The position numbers and the translations under genes are program-made. 64,000 nt of DNA, taken from contig LYSV01000043.1 of the NCBI GenBank assembly GCA_001657315.1, positions 1 through 64,000 on the forward strand, written 5' to 3'. This document shows positions 34,558 to 43,924 of this stretch, piece after piece. This DNA is from Flammeovirgaceae bacterium BBD 1991-12 (GTDB lineage: Bacteria; Bacteroidota; Bacteroidia; Cytophagales; Cyclobacteriaceae). The notes under the pieces were generated by a model. The model searched no databases, was not told where the DNA came from, and saw nothing but the letters and a program-made list of their open reading frames with translations. The number at the start of each line of letters is the position of its first letter. Within the stretch, counting starts at the first letter, position 1.

Positions 34558-34624
34558 GTGTCTTTTCCGTTTAACGGGGATTATGTACAGTATGTACGCT
34601 CCGAAAGTCTTTAAAACCCAAAAA

Positions 34625-35329
34625 ATGAAGGCGGTGTACTTGTTTTGCATAATCCCTTTCATACTTACCGGATGCCAGCAAAAGATCAGGAAGCATCAGA
34701 TGTTAGGGAACTGGCAAATAATCGACATTAAATCCAGCGGAAGGTCGCTGTCCTCCTTCAAGAGCTTCGGCCTTACCTCGATCACATTCAATGCTGATGG
34801 CACCTACCGGTCCATGGAAAGTGATGAAGATGCATCAGGAAAGTGGAAGCTCAGAGGCAAAAAGCTTCAGCTTTATTCCCCTGCCGTAAAAGCCCTGAAT
34901 GGAAAGACGCTTGCCCAGGAACGCGCCAGCGAATGGGAGGTCTTTGTTACCGATGGATGGATGCACTGGACCGGCACCAGTAAGTACAGCCAGCAGCATC
35001 TTCAGATCACGTGGAAAAACCATCTTTCATCCACATCCATGAAACCATACTCAGGACATTGGTACCTTACCGGTGATGGACGGCAAGAAGCAGATCTGGT
35101 GATCAATCCGGATCACTCTTTCCATTACAAGGCTAAAACCATTGAATTTGAGGGTACATGGCAGGCTGACGAACAACAGAAAATCACACTGATATCAGCA
35201 GGCAACCCCGACACGTCAGGCAAACAAAGCATAACACTGGGTTATGCCCGGGACACACTTTTTTTCCTTACCCCTAAAGGCATGCCCGGCAAATACAGCA
35301 GTTACTTTGTCAGAAAGGTTAAAGAGTAG
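34625..35329 (+). CDS. Lipoprotein with lipocalin-like domains
   Basis: 234 residues from ATG 34625, chosen because it gives a clean lipoprotein signal (IIPFILTG-C). Two lipocalin-like beta-barrel units can be seen: one starting MLGNWQIIDIKSSG with ITFNADGTYRSMES and GKWKLRGKKLQLYSP, another with YSGHWYLTGDGRQEADLVIN, HSFHYKAKTIEFEGTWQADE and ITLGYARDTLFF. This type, LGxW...F..DG.Y...G.W...L, is common in bacteroidete lipoproteins of unknown role and may bind small hydrophobic ligands. Its last 11 bases overlap the convergent yebC-type gene. Confidence 0.8.
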   Translation: MKAVYLFCIIPFILTGCQQKIRKHQMLGNWQIIDIKSSGRSLSSFKSFGLTSITFNADGTYRSMESDEDASGKWKLRGKKLQLYSPAVKALNGKTLAQERASEWEVFVTDGWMHWTGTSKYSQQHLQITWKNHLSSTSMKPYSGHWYLTGDGRQEADLVINPDHSFHYKAKTIEFEGTWQADEQQKITLISAGNPDTSGKQSITLGYARDTLFFLTPKGMPGKYSSYFVRKVKE

Positions 35330-36062
35330 CCAGTTGCTCATCACTGGCCTCAATATTGTGGTACACCTTCTGGACATCATCATCGTCCTCAAAGGCATCG
35401 ATGAGCTTCATCAGTTTGGCAAAATCATCATCGTTCAGCGCTACTGTTGTGGTTGGGATCCTTTGTAACTCGGCAGATTCTGCCTCCAGTCCCTGCTCCT
35501 CCAGTTTGGATTGCATATTACCAAAGTCATCCATGGCGCTGGTCACCTCCACATACTCTTCTGAAAACTCCACATCCTCAGCTCCTCCGTCAATCAGCTC
35601 CAGAGTAAGATCATCTTCACTGATATTGTCTGTCTTTTTGATCAGGAAGATCCCCTTTCGCTCAAACATGTAATCCACTGACCCGTTCACTCCCAGACTG
35701 CCTCCATGTTTGGTGAACAGGGACCGCACATTGGACACGGTACGGTTAAGGTTATCAGTGGCACACTCCAGAAATATAGCCACACCATTGGGCCCATAGC
35801 CTTCATAGGTCACCTCGGTGTAGTCCACCGCATCGGAGTCTGTCGCCTTTTTAATGGCCCGTTCTATATTCTCCTTGGGAAGGTTCTGCCCCTTGGCATT
35901 TTGTATGGCCAGTCTCAGCCTGGGATTTCCATCCGCGTCGGGGCCGCCTTCACGGGCTGCTACTGAAATTTCCTTGATAAGTTTGGTAAATATCTTGCCT
36001 CTTTTGGCATCCTGTGCTCCTTTTCTGTGCTTAATGTTTGCCCACTTACTGTGTCCTGCCAT
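35319..36062 (-). CDS. YebC/PmpR/TACO1-family protein
   Basis: 247 residues. The N-terminus MAGHSKWANIKHRKGAQDAK is the family hallmark, with EGGPDADGNPRLR and NVRSLFTKHGGSLGVNGSVD further in. Members bind DNA as regulators or help ribosomes translate proline-rich stretches (TACO1/YebC); both roles have been proposed, and sequence does not separate them. It is an ordinary housekeeping gene. The stop overlaps the convergent lipoprotein gene by 11 bases. Confidence 0.95.
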   Translation of the reverse strand: MAGHSKWANIKHRKGAQDAKRGKIFTKLIKEISVAAREGGPDADGNPRLRLAIQNAKGQNLPKENIERAIKKATDSDAVDYTEVTYEGYGPNGVAIFLECATDNLNRTVSNVRSLFTKHGGSLGVNGSVDYMFERKGIFLIKKTDNISEDDLTLELIDGGAEDVEFSEEYVEVTSAMDDFGNMQSKLEEQGLEAESAELQRIPTTTVALNDDDFAKLMKLIDAFEDDDDVQKVYHNIEASDEQLATL

Positions 36063-36089
36063 TCCAATGATTGTTTAATGCCTTCAAAA

Positions 36090-36947
36090 TTAGTCTTTTT
36101 TTAACTCTCTCAAATTCTTGTACCAAACATTCATGATCACCCCTACGATCACCAGCGCCATACCCAGATAGGTCATAAAGTTAAACTGTTCGTCAAAAAA
36201 TATCCAACCAAAACTCAGAGCGTAAATAATGCCGGTGTAGTTTATACTGGATACCTTGGAAAGCTCTTCCGTCTGGTAGGACCGCGTCATGAAATATTGG
36301 GCAAACTGGGTAAGCACTCCGATAAGCAAAAGGTACAACCACTCCATTCCCTGCGGCTGAACCCAATTCAGCGCTGACCATGCACCTGTTAAAGGTCCTG
36401 TTACCAATGGAAAATAAAGTACGATCACCAGCGGATGTTCACTCATTCTGATCTTACGGATAAAATTATAGGCCAGTCCGGCAAACATAGAAGCCATTAC
36501 GCCCAAGAGAAGATACCATGGTGTTATCCGTGTATCAAAACCATATACGATGAAGACCCCAAGAAAAGCAAGCATGAAAAACAACCACTGTACCGGGTTC
36601 ACTTTTTCCTTAACAATGAATATACCCAGAATGGTAGTGAATACCGGTGCCAAAAACTGAAGCACAACAGCCGTAGCCAGTGGAATCACCTGTAGCAGGA
36701 AAAAATACATTACAAGCGCCACCGCCCCACAGCTGCCCCGCAGGATGAGCAGGAGACGATTCTTTTTTTTACCGAACAGGGACACCCTATTCATTTGCAG
36801 CATCCCCACACTGATGACCAGTGAAACCACTGACCGGAAAAACACGATCTCTACAGCGGGAATATTGGAGACCGTCTTTACCAGGACATTCATCATGGCA
36901 AAAAGAAAGGTAGACACTACCATGTAAATGACCCCCTTGCTGAACAT
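36090..36947 (-). CDS. EamA/DMT-superfamily transporter
   Basis: 285 residues with ten hydrophobic helices in two EamA repeats: the first from MFSKGVIYMVVSTFLFAMM to about residue 140 (VVFFRSVVSLVISVGML and AVVLQFLAPVFTTILGIFIV), the second from PWYLLLGVMASMFAGLAYNF to the end (NYTGIIYALSFGWIFFDEQF). Such proteins export or import metabolites or drugs across the inner membrane; the substrate is not predictable. The start at 36947 gives a proper first helix. Confidence 0.92.
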   Translation of the reverse strand: MFSKGVIYMVVSTFLFAMMNVLVKTVSNIPAVEIVFFRSVVSLVISVGMLQMNRVSLFGKKKNRLLLILRGSCGAVALVMYFFLLQVIPLATAVVLQFLAPVFTTILGIFIVKEKVNPVQWLFFMLAFLGVFIVYGFDTRITPWYLLLGVMASMFAGLAYNFIRKIRMSEHPLVIVLYFPLVTGPLTGAWSALNWVQPQGMEWLYLLLIGVLTQFAQYFMTRSYQTEELSKVSSINYTGIIYALSFGWIFFDEQFNFMTYLGMALVIVGVIMNVWYKNLRELKKD

Positions 36948-37020
36948 GGCTGCAAAGAAGTCTCAAAAGGGACAGATATGGAAGGTATTTGAGAAGTTTA
37001 ATAGGTGTTTACAGTTCGCC

Positions 37021-37084
37021 GTTCAATGTTCTAAGTTCTAAGTTCGGGATTGAACTTTGAACGTTGAACTTTCAACTCAGAACT
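37021..37084. repeat. Heptamer array of inverted polarity
   Basis: Consecutive 7-mers GTTCAAT, GTTCTAA, GTTCTAA, GTTCGGG then ATTGAAC, TTTGAAC, GTTGAAC, TTTCAAC, TCAGAAC: the first four start with GTTC and later ones end in GAAC or CAAC, its reverse complement, so the array is roughly palindromic. It resembles the heptamer satellite at 17956-18109 and extends into the last codons of pncA. Confidence 0.75.
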
Positions 37085-37683
37085 TCACTGTGATGCACGG
37101 TCCTGGCTCCTGAGATCAGCAGTTCTTCCTTTATTCGTTGAAAGCTATCACCACCGAGGGAACGGATGGCATCTTCGATCAATGTAACGGAAAATCCTTC
37201 TTTCAGTGCATCCCGGGCGGTGTAGGCTACACAAAAATCACCGGCAAGGCCGCATAAAAACAATTCAGTTACCTGCTTCTCACGAAGGTAGCCGGCAAGG
37301 CCGGTACTTTTACGACGGCCATTATCAAAGAAACCGCTGTAGCTGTCTACTGTTCGGTCCATTCCTTTTCGGAAGATCGCCTCCACAGAACGAAAATCAA
37401 GGCTCTCATGGAATTCAGCGCCCTTCGACCCCTGAACGCAATGGTCAGGCCACAGGGTCTGGTCAATCCCGTTGAGCATGGTCTTTTCGAATGACTTTTT
37501 ACCTTCATGATTAGAAGCAAAGCTCAGGTGATCCTGGGGGTGCCAGTCCTGGGTGGCAACTACCAGATCAAATTCATGCACTACCTTGTTGATCAGAGGA
37601 ACGATCAGGTCTCCATCAGGGACCGCCAACGCTCCTCCAGGCATGAAGTCATTTTGTGCGTCTATGATGATCAGCGTTTTCAT
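37072..37683 (-). CDS. pncA: Nicotinamidase
   Basis: 203 residues. The catalytic triad is visible as Asp in IIDAQNDF, Lys in FRKGMDRTVDSYSGFFD and Cys in CGLAGDFCVAYTARDA. Metal ligands are in ATQDWHPQDHLSF (Asp, His) and LWPDHCVQGSKGAEFH. It converts nicotinamide to nicotinate in NAD salvage. The pncB gene lies upstream on the same strand and overlaps its start by 4 bases, so the two form a salvage operon in the order pncB-pncA. The last codons lie within a heptamer repeat. Confidence 0.96.
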   Translation of the reverse strand: MKTLIIIDAQNDFMPGGALAVPDGDLIVPLINKVVHEFDLVVATQDWHPQDHLSFASNHEGKKSFEKTMLNGIDQTLWPDHCVQGSKGAEFHESLDFRSVEAIFRKGMDRTVDSYSGFFDNGRRKSTGLAGYLREKQVTELFLCGLAGDFCVAYTARDALKEGFSVTLIEDAIRSLGGDSFQRIKEELLISGARTVHHSEVLS

Positions 37684-39128
37684 TTTGTGCCTTTTTTATA
37701 TTGTTCGATAAGTTTGTCTCGTTCTTCCTTCAGTCGATCGCTTAATCCTACTTTATAGATATGGGGATTTTCGAATCTTTTATATTCCTGTGGCAGTTTT
37801 TTCAGCCGCCCCCTGCTATAGCTTGAAATGTCATTCAGCGTACACGGTTCTGAAACCCGCTCGCCGTTTTCCATAACTTTATGTAGCAATGGCTCACTCC
37901 GGCACTCCCCAACAACCAGCGATTTCAAAGGATCAAAGGGATGATGCATTGTATTTATCGCAGATTCCTCCGCCAAAGCCACTGCATCGGCGCCCATAAA
38001 ATTCCCTTCATCATTGAACAAGCGAAAAACCTGCTTCCGGTGTGGTAGCGTAACCTTGGTAATAGACTCCGACAGCTTTATTCTGGGCTTTCCATGAATG
38101 AATGCCAGCTTGTATACGCCGTCCAGTGCCGCGTCCGGATGTCCGATCACCAGCTTGGTCCCTACTCCAAACAGGTCGATAGGGGCATCCTGCTGCAAAA
38201 GACTTTTGATCAGGTTTTCATCCAGTTGATTGGAAACTGCTATTTTGACGTAATCCAGTCCGGCACGGTCCAGCATATTACGGGCCTTTTTGGATAGGTA
38301 GGCAAGGTCGCCACTGTCCAGTCGAATGCCTTTCAGCCGCTGGTCCCGGGCTTCCATTTCCTTACCGATCCGGATCGCATTGGGGATGCCGCTCTCCAGT
38401 GTGTTGTAGGTATCTACCAGCAATACACAATCGTCAGGCCGGCTTTCCGCAAAATCACGGAACGCACTCAATTCGTCATCATAGCTCTGGATGAACGAAT
38501 GGGCCATGGTACCGGAAACAGGAATACCAAAGTCGCGCCCTACTCTAACATTGCTGGTAGCTTCAACCCCACCGATCACCGCCGCACGGCTCGCATAGTA
38601 CCCTCCTGCACCCTGGGCACGACGCAGGCCAAAGTCGATCAGCTTTCGATCTCCCGTTGCCAGTTTCATCCTGCTGGCTTTGGTGGCAATAAGTGTTTGG
38701 AAGTTCAGGATATTCAGCAATAAAGTCTCTATGATCTGGGCTTCAATAAGCGACGCCTCCACCCTTAGCACCGGCCTCGTTGGAAAGACCATGTCACCCT
38801 CCTGGGAGCTGTAGATCGATCCCCTGAACCGAAAATCTTTCAAATAGCGAAGAAACCGGGCATCAAAACCCTTTTCCTTCAGAAATTCCAGATCCCTTTG
38901 ATCAAATCGAAGGCTTTCCAGCACCCCCAGCAGGTCCTCCAGACCAGCAAAAATCGCGTATCCACCATCAAAAGGTAGCTTACGAAAGAAATAATCGAAC
39001 ACAGCGCTATCTTCATTCTGTCCTTTCAAAAAGTAAACCTGTGCCATGGTGAGCTGGTACATGTCGGTATAGGTACCTGTAAAGTGTATAAGGTTATCCG
39101 AACGTGTATACGAATCGCGATTTGTCAT
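37680..39128 (-). CDS. pncB: Nicotinate phosphoribosyltransferase
   Basis: 482 residues. The active-site His that becomes phosphorylated is in PVSGTMAHSFIQSYDDE. The PRPP/nicotinate site is formed by LRRAQGAGGYYASRAAVIGG and the phosphate-binding loop near ATSNV, and the C-terminus has the usual RGRLKKLPQEY and an end rich in charged helix. It makes nicotinate mononucleotide from nicotinate, PRPP and ATP, the step after PncA. It heads the pncB-pncA operon, preceded by a leader with an 11-bp-stem hairpin. Length is normal for the long (type 1) bacterial form. Confidence 0.96.
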   Translation of the reverse strand: MTNRDSYTRSDNLIHFTGTYTDMYQLTMAQVYFLKGQNEDSAVFDYFFRKLPFDGGYAIFAGLEDLLGVLESLRFDQRDLEFLKEKGFDARFLRYLKDFRFRGSIYSSQEGDMVFPTRPVLRVEASLIEAQIIETLLLNILNFQTLIATKASRMKLATGDRKLIDFGLRRAQGAGGYYASRAAVIGGVEATSNVRVGRDFGIPVSGTMAHSFIQSYDDELSAFRDFAESRPDDCVLLVDTYNTLESGIPNAIRIGKEMEARDQRLKGIRLDSGDLAYLSKKARNMLDRAGLDYVKIAVSNQLDENLIKSLLQQDAPIDLFGVGTKLVIGHPDAALDGVYKLAFIHGKPRIKLSESITKVTLPHRKQVFRLFNDEGNFMGADAVALAEESAINTMHHPFDPLKSLVVGECRSEPLLHKVMENGERVSEPCTLNDISSYSRGRLKKLPQEYKRFENPHIYKVGLSDRLKEERDKLIEQYKKGTK

Positions 39129-39508
39129 ATGCTGAAGTATTATGCTGAGAATAACCGGAGCGCTTATAGCCTGCCTTTGCCAGGCGCTCCGGTTTTCAGG
39201 AGGGAAAAATAATCAAAATATCCAATTCCTCCTTGTTCTGATGATTGTAAGGAGAACTCCGGCGAAGTTCGCTCTTTGCAGCCGGATCCAGGATGAGGGC
39301 TGTCAACGGTGCACATGATGTTGATCAACGCGGCAATAAGGCCACGTCATCATGCAAAACTTACGCTGCAATTACCCCTTTAATGATCTGTTCCTGCTGA
39401 TCAAAGTCAACGCTCTCTGTTGACCGATATCATGTCTTTTTACAATAGAGTTGATCATTTTTATCAGCAACATGGTACTGCGAATAGCAGAGCTGATCAA
39501 ACAATACG
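39129..39508. other. Divergent leader region of pncB and a membrane protein
   Basis: A 380-base gap without a supported gene. Next to pncB it contains an inverted repeat, AACCGGAGCGC at 39153-39163 and GCGCTCCGGTT at 39184-39194, which in pncB mRNA would be a leader hairpin with an inner CCTG/CAGG pair. The remainder shows nothing I recognise. Confidence 0.5.
39153..39194 (-). promoter_or_regulatory. Hairpin in the pncB leader
   Basis: Arms of 11 perfect bases with a 20-base centre holding a smaller stem, ending 25 bases before the pncB start. It could be a transcript hairpin controlling translation or early termination. It does not match any NAD riboswitch I know. Confidence 0.4.
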
Positions 39509-39931
39509 ATGAACTGGCTGATAAATATTTTTCTGATCTTCATTTTCACATTCATCGTTTCAGTGGTCTCCTATTATGTATTCAAAGTGAAAGGACCATG
39601 GGAAAATTTCTGGATCAAGACCCTGCTGTTGTTTCTGTTCGTGCTTGCTGCCAGCTTATGGATAAAGCCTATAGGCCCGGAATGGTATGGTGTCAAGTGG
39701 TTGGTCTTGTTCATAGGCGCTCTTTTGTTCATACTCCTTCTGGCAGCTTTTTCACCCTCTTCCGATGATTCTCCTAAAATCCCAACCAACCTTTCACTAA
39801 TACAACAAAAAAGGCTCGTTCATGAATATACCAACGAACGCAGGAGAGTACTTTTTTCGCTGGGCATGATGTTCTGGCTGCTACTGATCGTGCTGATCGT
39901 GATCGTGGTGGTGGGATACTATCTTTCCTGA
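39509..39931 (+). CDS. Four-helix membrane protein of unknown function
   Basis: 140 residues with four strongly hydrophobic segments (residues ~3-25, 38-55, 63-80 and 115-138) and a charged loop between the third and fourth (NLSLIQQKRLVHEYTNERRR). I recognise no family. It stands alone between pncB and lgt, about 100 bases before lgt, and might be co-transcribed with it. Composition supports a real gene. Confidence 0.7.
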   Translation: MNWLINIFLIFIFTFIVSVVSYYVFKVKGPWENFWIKTLLLFLFVLAASLWIKPIGPEWYGVKWLVLFIGALLFILLLAAFSPSSDDSPKIPTNLSLIQQKRLVHEYTNERRRVLFSLGMMFWLLLIVLIVIVVVGYYLS

Positions 39932-40031
39932 CACGCTGGCTTCTTACTTTTAGAAAAAACCCGTATCAGCATCTGTTTGCAATTATTAAAGCTAATGCGT
40001 TATTTTCCGGTAACAATGTGCTAAAAGACCC

Positions 40032-40844
40032 ATGCATCCCATACTTTTCAAAATACCGGTCCCGGACTTTCTTGAAGGAGTATTGGGAGACCATCTCACC
40101 GTATATTCCTATGGTTTTTTTATCGTGCTGGGAGCAGTCAGTGGCGTCACCTATGTAGCCTACCAGACGAAAAGGAAATTTAATCTGCCATTTGATAAGG
40201 TAAATTCACTTTTCCTGCTGCTTCTGTTGGCCGCTATAGTGGGGGGGAAGATATTTCTTTACTTTGAAGACCCTGAACGATATGCCAACAATTTCAAAGC
40301 CCTGATCTCCGGCAGAGGGTTCGTCTTCTACGGCTCTTTGCTTTTCTGCATTCCGGCCATGCTGTTTTTTTTTAAAAAGAACAAGCTACCTACCATGCCT
40401 ATGCTGGACATTATGGCCGTCACAACCTGCCTTGTACACATGTTCGGTCGTGTAGGATGTTTTATGGCGGGCTGCTGCCACGGTATAGAATGGCATGGTC
40501 CGTTGGCAGTAACTTTCACAGATCCGGTATGCCTGGCAAAACCTTTGGGTATGCCGCTGCACCCTACACAACTGTACAGCGCCGGTATGATCTTCTTCAT
40601 TCTGATATTACTACTTGTTTTCAAAAGATATCAGCGCTTCGATGGCCAGCTTTTCCTTACCTACCTCATGCTTTATGCCATTGGTCGATCAGTTATAGAG
40701 GTATTCCGTGGTGATATAAGCCGAGGATTTGTAATTGATGATTATGTCTCCCACTCCCAGTTCATTTCATTGATTGTACTGGTGGTGACAGGGTATTTCT
40801 ATTACAAATTCTACCGGAAATCACGTTCAGTGCCCCGGAAGTAA
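40032..40844 (+). CDS. lgt: Prolipoprotein diacylglyceryl transferase
   Basis: 270 residues, seven membrane helices. The signature GRVGCFMAGCCHGIEWHGPL with the helix LFLTYLMLYAIGRSVIEVFR (catalytic Arg region, in GRSVIE.FR) identifies the Lgt family. HPTQLYSAGMIFFIL is the family's H-P-x-Q-L-Y block. It moves diacylglycerol from phosphatidylglycerol to the lipobox Cys of prolipoproteins, the first step for the many lipoproteins in this window. The start gives a complete first helix. The following J-domain gene is 26 bases downstream. Confidence 0.96.
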   Translation: MHPILFKIPVPDFLEGVLGDHLTVYSYGFFIVLGAVSGVTYVAYQTKRKFNLPFDKVNSLFLLLLLAAIVGGKIFLYFEDPERYANNFKALISGRGFVFYGSLLFCIPAMLFFFKKNKLPTMPMLDIMAVTTCLVHMFGRVGCFMAGCCHGIEWHGPLAVTFTDPVCLAKPLGMPLHPTQLYSAGMIFFILILLLVFKRYQRFDGQLFLTYLMLYAIGRSVIEVFRGDISRGFVIDDYVSHSQFISLIVLVVTGYFYYKFYRKSRSVPRK

Positions 40845-40870
40845 TCCACTATTTTTTGTAAATTAGAAGT

Positions 40871-42103
40871 ATGCTTGATTATTATCAGATATTGGGCATA
40901 GCGCGTAGCGCGCAGCTACCTGAGATCAAGTCAGCCTACAAAAAACTTGCCCTGCGCCATCACCCGGATAAGAATCCGGATGATCCGGCTGCGGAAGAAC
41001 ATTTCAAAAAGATCAATGAGGCGTATCAGATCCTGTCCGACCCCTACAAAAAGGCCAGCTATGACCTGCTGATCAACTACAACGAACAGAGGAAAGTACA
41101 TACACCGCCACCACATGGCTATTCCAGAGCCTATAAATCGAGTCCGGAAAAGTCTGTCTACGACAGGTATGGAAAATACACCTGGAAAACAGCCCCTAAA
41201 TATAAAACCGCTACTCCCTACAGGGTTGACCGGCAGTATTTCAGGAATCAGGCCATCACACTCGTGGCTGTGTTTGTGATCAGTTTGGTGATCACGGGGT
41301 TATTCCGGCTTAACAACTATCTGGAAGAACAGGAGGAGCTGCGTATCCAGGCACAGAATACACTGGCTGTCGCTGGTGCCCACAAGCTGTTCGAAGAGGG
41401 TAAATACCGCAAGGCCATTCAACTCATCACGCAGCTGATCCGTCAACAGCCCATAGAGCACATGTTTTATGAAGCCAAGGAGAGTATGATCACGGGACTC
41501 AGCGCCCTGGCCTCTGACAAATTCCGACGCCATAATTTCAGGGAAGCTATCAATGATCTGGAGGTGCTGCGTGATTTTCAGAAACCCATGCGCATCTCTA
41601 CATGGGAAATGCTTGCCAGATCCTACTATGAAATTGGAGAATACAAAAAGGCTGCACATGCCTACGATTATGTACTAATGCGTGACGAAGGTAACATAGA
41701 GCTTATTATGAGAATAGGCGATATATATCTTGAAAAACTGGGAATGGAAGAAAAGGCATGGGACTACTATACGGAAGCAAGATACAAGTTCAAGGAATTG
41801 CAGAATCACAGCTATGGCGAGGCCTTTGAGCTGATCGTGCCCCTTGAAAACTTCTCAGAAGAGTATTATCAGATGTTCTACAAACGGGGCAAGCTCAATA
41901 TCTCTCTAAAGAAATACAGGGAAGCCATCCATGATTTTAACTGGGCTGTCTCTATCCGCCCTGATTACGGCGAACCCTACTACCTGCGTGCGGTTTGCCG
42001 GTCACATACCGACAACGACCAAAGGGCCTGTTTTGACCTGAAAAAAGCCGTCGAACTTAACTATATACCGGCCCTGTCGCTTCAGGAGACACTTTGTAAC
42101 TGA
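40871..42103 (+). CDS. Membrane-anchored J-domain protein with TPR repeats
   Basis: 410 residues. The J domain occupies residues ~2-70 ([30 protein letters not shown] with the HPD motif, [18 protein letters not shown]). A proline/tyrosine-rich linker leads to one membrane helix (~130-150), then about seven tetratricopeptide-like helices (for example [50 protein letters not shown]). The J domain should stimulate a DnaK-type Hsp70 in the cytoplasm, while the TPRs face the periplasm or bind other proteins, depending on topology. A role in protein export or envelope quality control fits, but is inferred. Confidence 0.88.
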   Translation: MLDYYQILGIARSAQLPEIKSAYKKLALRHHPDKNPDDPAAEEHFKKINEAYQILSDPYKKASYDLLINYNEQRKVHTPPPHGYSRAYKSSPEKSVYDRYGKYTWKTAPKYKTATPYRVDRQYFRNQAITLVAVFVISLVITGLFRLNNYLEEQEELRIQAQNTLAVAGAHKLFEEGKYRKAIQLITQLIRQQPIEHMFYEAKESMITGLSALASDKFRRHNFREAINDLEVLRDFQKPMRISTWEMLARSYYEIGEYKKAAHAYDYVLMRDEGNIELIMRIGDIYLEKLGMEEKAWDYYTEARYKFKELQNHSYGEAFELIVPLENFSEEYYQMFYKRGKLNISLKKYREAIHDFNWAVSIRPDYGEPYYLRAVCRSHTDNDQRACFDLKKAVELNYIPALSLQETLCN

Positions 42104-42230
42104 TACAGCCTGGCCCGATTTTTTGAGCAACCCCAGGAATTACAGGCAAAGCATGCACCAATTTTGAAGCATTTTTTGTCAAAGTGACAAAGCAACGTTA
42201 AATTAGGTCTTGAAATACATCAATCTGTTT

Positions 42231-42692
42231 ATGTCAATCAATTCCGAGCTGAGTGCAGAAGAACTGGAGTCTGTAAAGGAAAGCTTTTTTAACATCCTGG
42301 CGTTATTTTTAAAGAAAAAGAGCGTTGAAAGTAAGTATGTCGGTTGTCTGATGAAGTGGAGTGCTCAACTACACCTGTCACAGGAAGATCTTCATCATAT
42401 CGAGGATAACTTCGATGAGCTGGAGTTTAAATCTCCTGATACAAAACTGGATAAACTTGAGGCCATTTATCACCTGGTACACATGATCTATCTGGATAAT
42501 ATTGTGGAAGATATCGAACTGGAGGTAGCTACGATCTACGCTAAAAAACTGGGATTCAGTGCCATGGTAGTAAGCGAGTTGTTCAAGTCCATCGCTACGG
42601 CACCCTTCGATGGTAAGAATACTTCGGATGTGCGCAATGAGATCACAGAATTTCTGGCCCTTTATAATGATGATCCCGGTGATCAATTATAA
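42231..42692 (+). CDS. TerB-like helical protein
   Basis: 153 residues from the ATG at 42231; the TTG at 42210 is in frame but unlikely. All-helical sequence with a TerB-type outline: LHHIEDNFDELEFKS, LEAIYHLVHMIYLDN, and the acidic turn IVEDIELEVATIYAKKLGFS, ending with helix EITEFLALYND. Such cytoplasmic domains bind metal or membranes in tellurite-resistance and other proteins; the precise role is unknown. It has no operon partner in sight; the convergent PspC-type gene ends 52 bases away. Confidence 0.65.
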   Translation: MSINSELSAEELESVKESFFNILALFLKKKSVESKYVGCLMKWSAQLHLSQEDLHHIEDNFDELEFKSPDTKLDKLEAIYHLVHMIYLDNIVEDIELEVATIYAKKLGFSAMVVSELFKSIATAPFDGKNTSDVRNEITEFLALYNDDPGDQL

Positions 42693-42743
42693 GGTCAGGC
42701 GGTACCTTCCGGCATAGCTTCGGACAGACTACTTTTTATTTGG

Positions 42744-42926
42744 TTAATCTGAAGGCATCAGAAACCAGAGTATAATATAGACCAGCGTACCCGGAAAGGC
42801 CGCGCTGAAAATAGATACAATAAGATAGATAAGTCTTACTTTACCCGGATCCCATCCGTAGTTCCTGGCTATCCCTGCGCAAACTCCGGCTATTACTCGT
42901 TGCTCTCTTGGCCTGCTTAATGACAT
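42744..42926 (-). CDS. PspC-domain membrane protein
   Basis: 60 residues covering a single PspC domain: RPREQRVIAGVCAGIARNYG at the N-terminus, then VRLIYLIVSIFSAAFPGTLV and YIILWFLMP, one helical hairpin in the membrane. PspC proteins sense or respond to envelope stress in other bacteria; the short stand-alone form is widespread in Bacteroidota. The ATG lies in a divergent region facing the OmpA-family gene. Confident family call, unclear role. Confidence 0.92.
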   Translation of the reverse strand: MSLSRPREQRVIAGVCAGIARNYGWDPGKVRLIYLIVSIFSAAFPGTLVYIILWFLMPSD

Positions 42927-43032
42927 AATTTGATTTTAGATTAAGTGTAAAATTAGTATATTGAAAAGTTTAATTTGATATATAATTCAAATTATCAGAA
43001 CTTACGTCTTTATCTGTAGGCTATTTTTTGCT

Positions 43033-43845
43033 ATGCGTAGTGCCAGATTATTTTTGTTGTTGACCGCTTTGGGATGTGTATTTTTAATGGCACCTCACCG
43101 GGGCCATGCACAGCGTTCTGAGCATAAGTTCCAGAAAAATAACCGCCGGTTTTACAAACGGAGATTCAAAGGTACTCTGAAACCCGATGTGCAATGCTCG
43201 CGACTATTAAAGAAAAAATATCGAAGCAGAAATGCCAAGGTGGTCATTAGAGGCAGGAAGCCTGAAAGTCTGCCTCTGGCGGAGTATGATCCCAATGACA
43301 GACCTACACCAAGACCTGAGCCGAAACCACAGCCGGTTGCCAAAACACAGACAAAGGATTTTCATGACAAACCCTTTGAGGAGCAAACCCTGGATGAACG
43401 CCATAAAATTGAAGACGAGGTGCTGGCGAAGAACAACCTTCCTTCCCCCACCTCAAGTGAGCATGAAGAAATAAGAAAGAGGGTCAGCGAAGAACTAAAA
43501 AACCACAAGGACGGAGAGCCTATCAAGCTGGAGCCTCTGTATTTCGTTTTTGATGAGGATGAATTTTCAGTAGTGGATATGGAACCCTTTCTGGTTGCCG
43601 TTGAATATGCTCTTCAGGGCAGGATCATTCTGATAGAAGGTCATACGGACAGCCGTGGACAGGATGACTACAATGTTCAGTTGTCTATTAAACGCGTGGA
43701 AAAGATCAGGCAGCTTATGCACGACATGGGAGTACCCGATGAAAGAATTTCCGTAGTAGGCTATGGGGAAGAGATCTCTACCCATGATAACGACACGCAG
43801 GAAGGACGTGAAAAGAACCGGAGGGTGGACTTCACCGTATTCTGA
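43033..43845 (+). CDS. OmpA-family peptidoglycan-binding protein
   Basis: 270 residues. A signal peptide (ending GHAQ, residue ~26) precedes a basic, low-complexity stretch and a proline-rich linker (DRPTPRPEPKPQPVAKTQTK). The C-terminal ~110 residues are an OmpA domain: PLYFVFDEDEFSVVDMEPFL, ILIEGHTDSRGQDDYNVQLS, IKRVEKIRQLMHDMGV and VGYGE then NRRVDFTVF. The domain binds the peptidoglycan and anchors the protein, here probably with a basic N-terminal region that interacts with an outer-membrane or type IX secretion partner. It lies next to the T9SS-related locus but on its own transcript. Confidence 0.9.
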   Translation: MRSARLFLLLTALGCVFLMAPHRGHAQRSEHKFQKNNRRFYKRRFKGTLKPDVQCSRLLKKKYRSRNAKVVIRGRKPESLPLAEYDPNDRPTPRPEPKPQPVAKTQTKDFHDKPFEEQTLDERHKIEDEVLAKNNLPSPTSSEHEEIRKRVSEELKNHKDGEPIKLEPLYFVFDEDEFSVVDMEPFLVAVEYALQGRIILIEGHTDSRGQDDYNVQLSIKRVEKIRQLMHDMGVPDERISVVGYGEEISTHDNDTQEGREKNRRVDFTVF

Positions 43846-43924
43846 CTGAGGCGTACATTTCGCTATGCTGAATTAACACATGACCCCTCACTTGTCAGGT
43901 CAGGAAACCAATAATTTATAACAA

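Noticed and set aside
39153-39194. NAD riboswitch in the pncB leader
   Set aside because: The hairpin shape does not match any known NAD-binding class.
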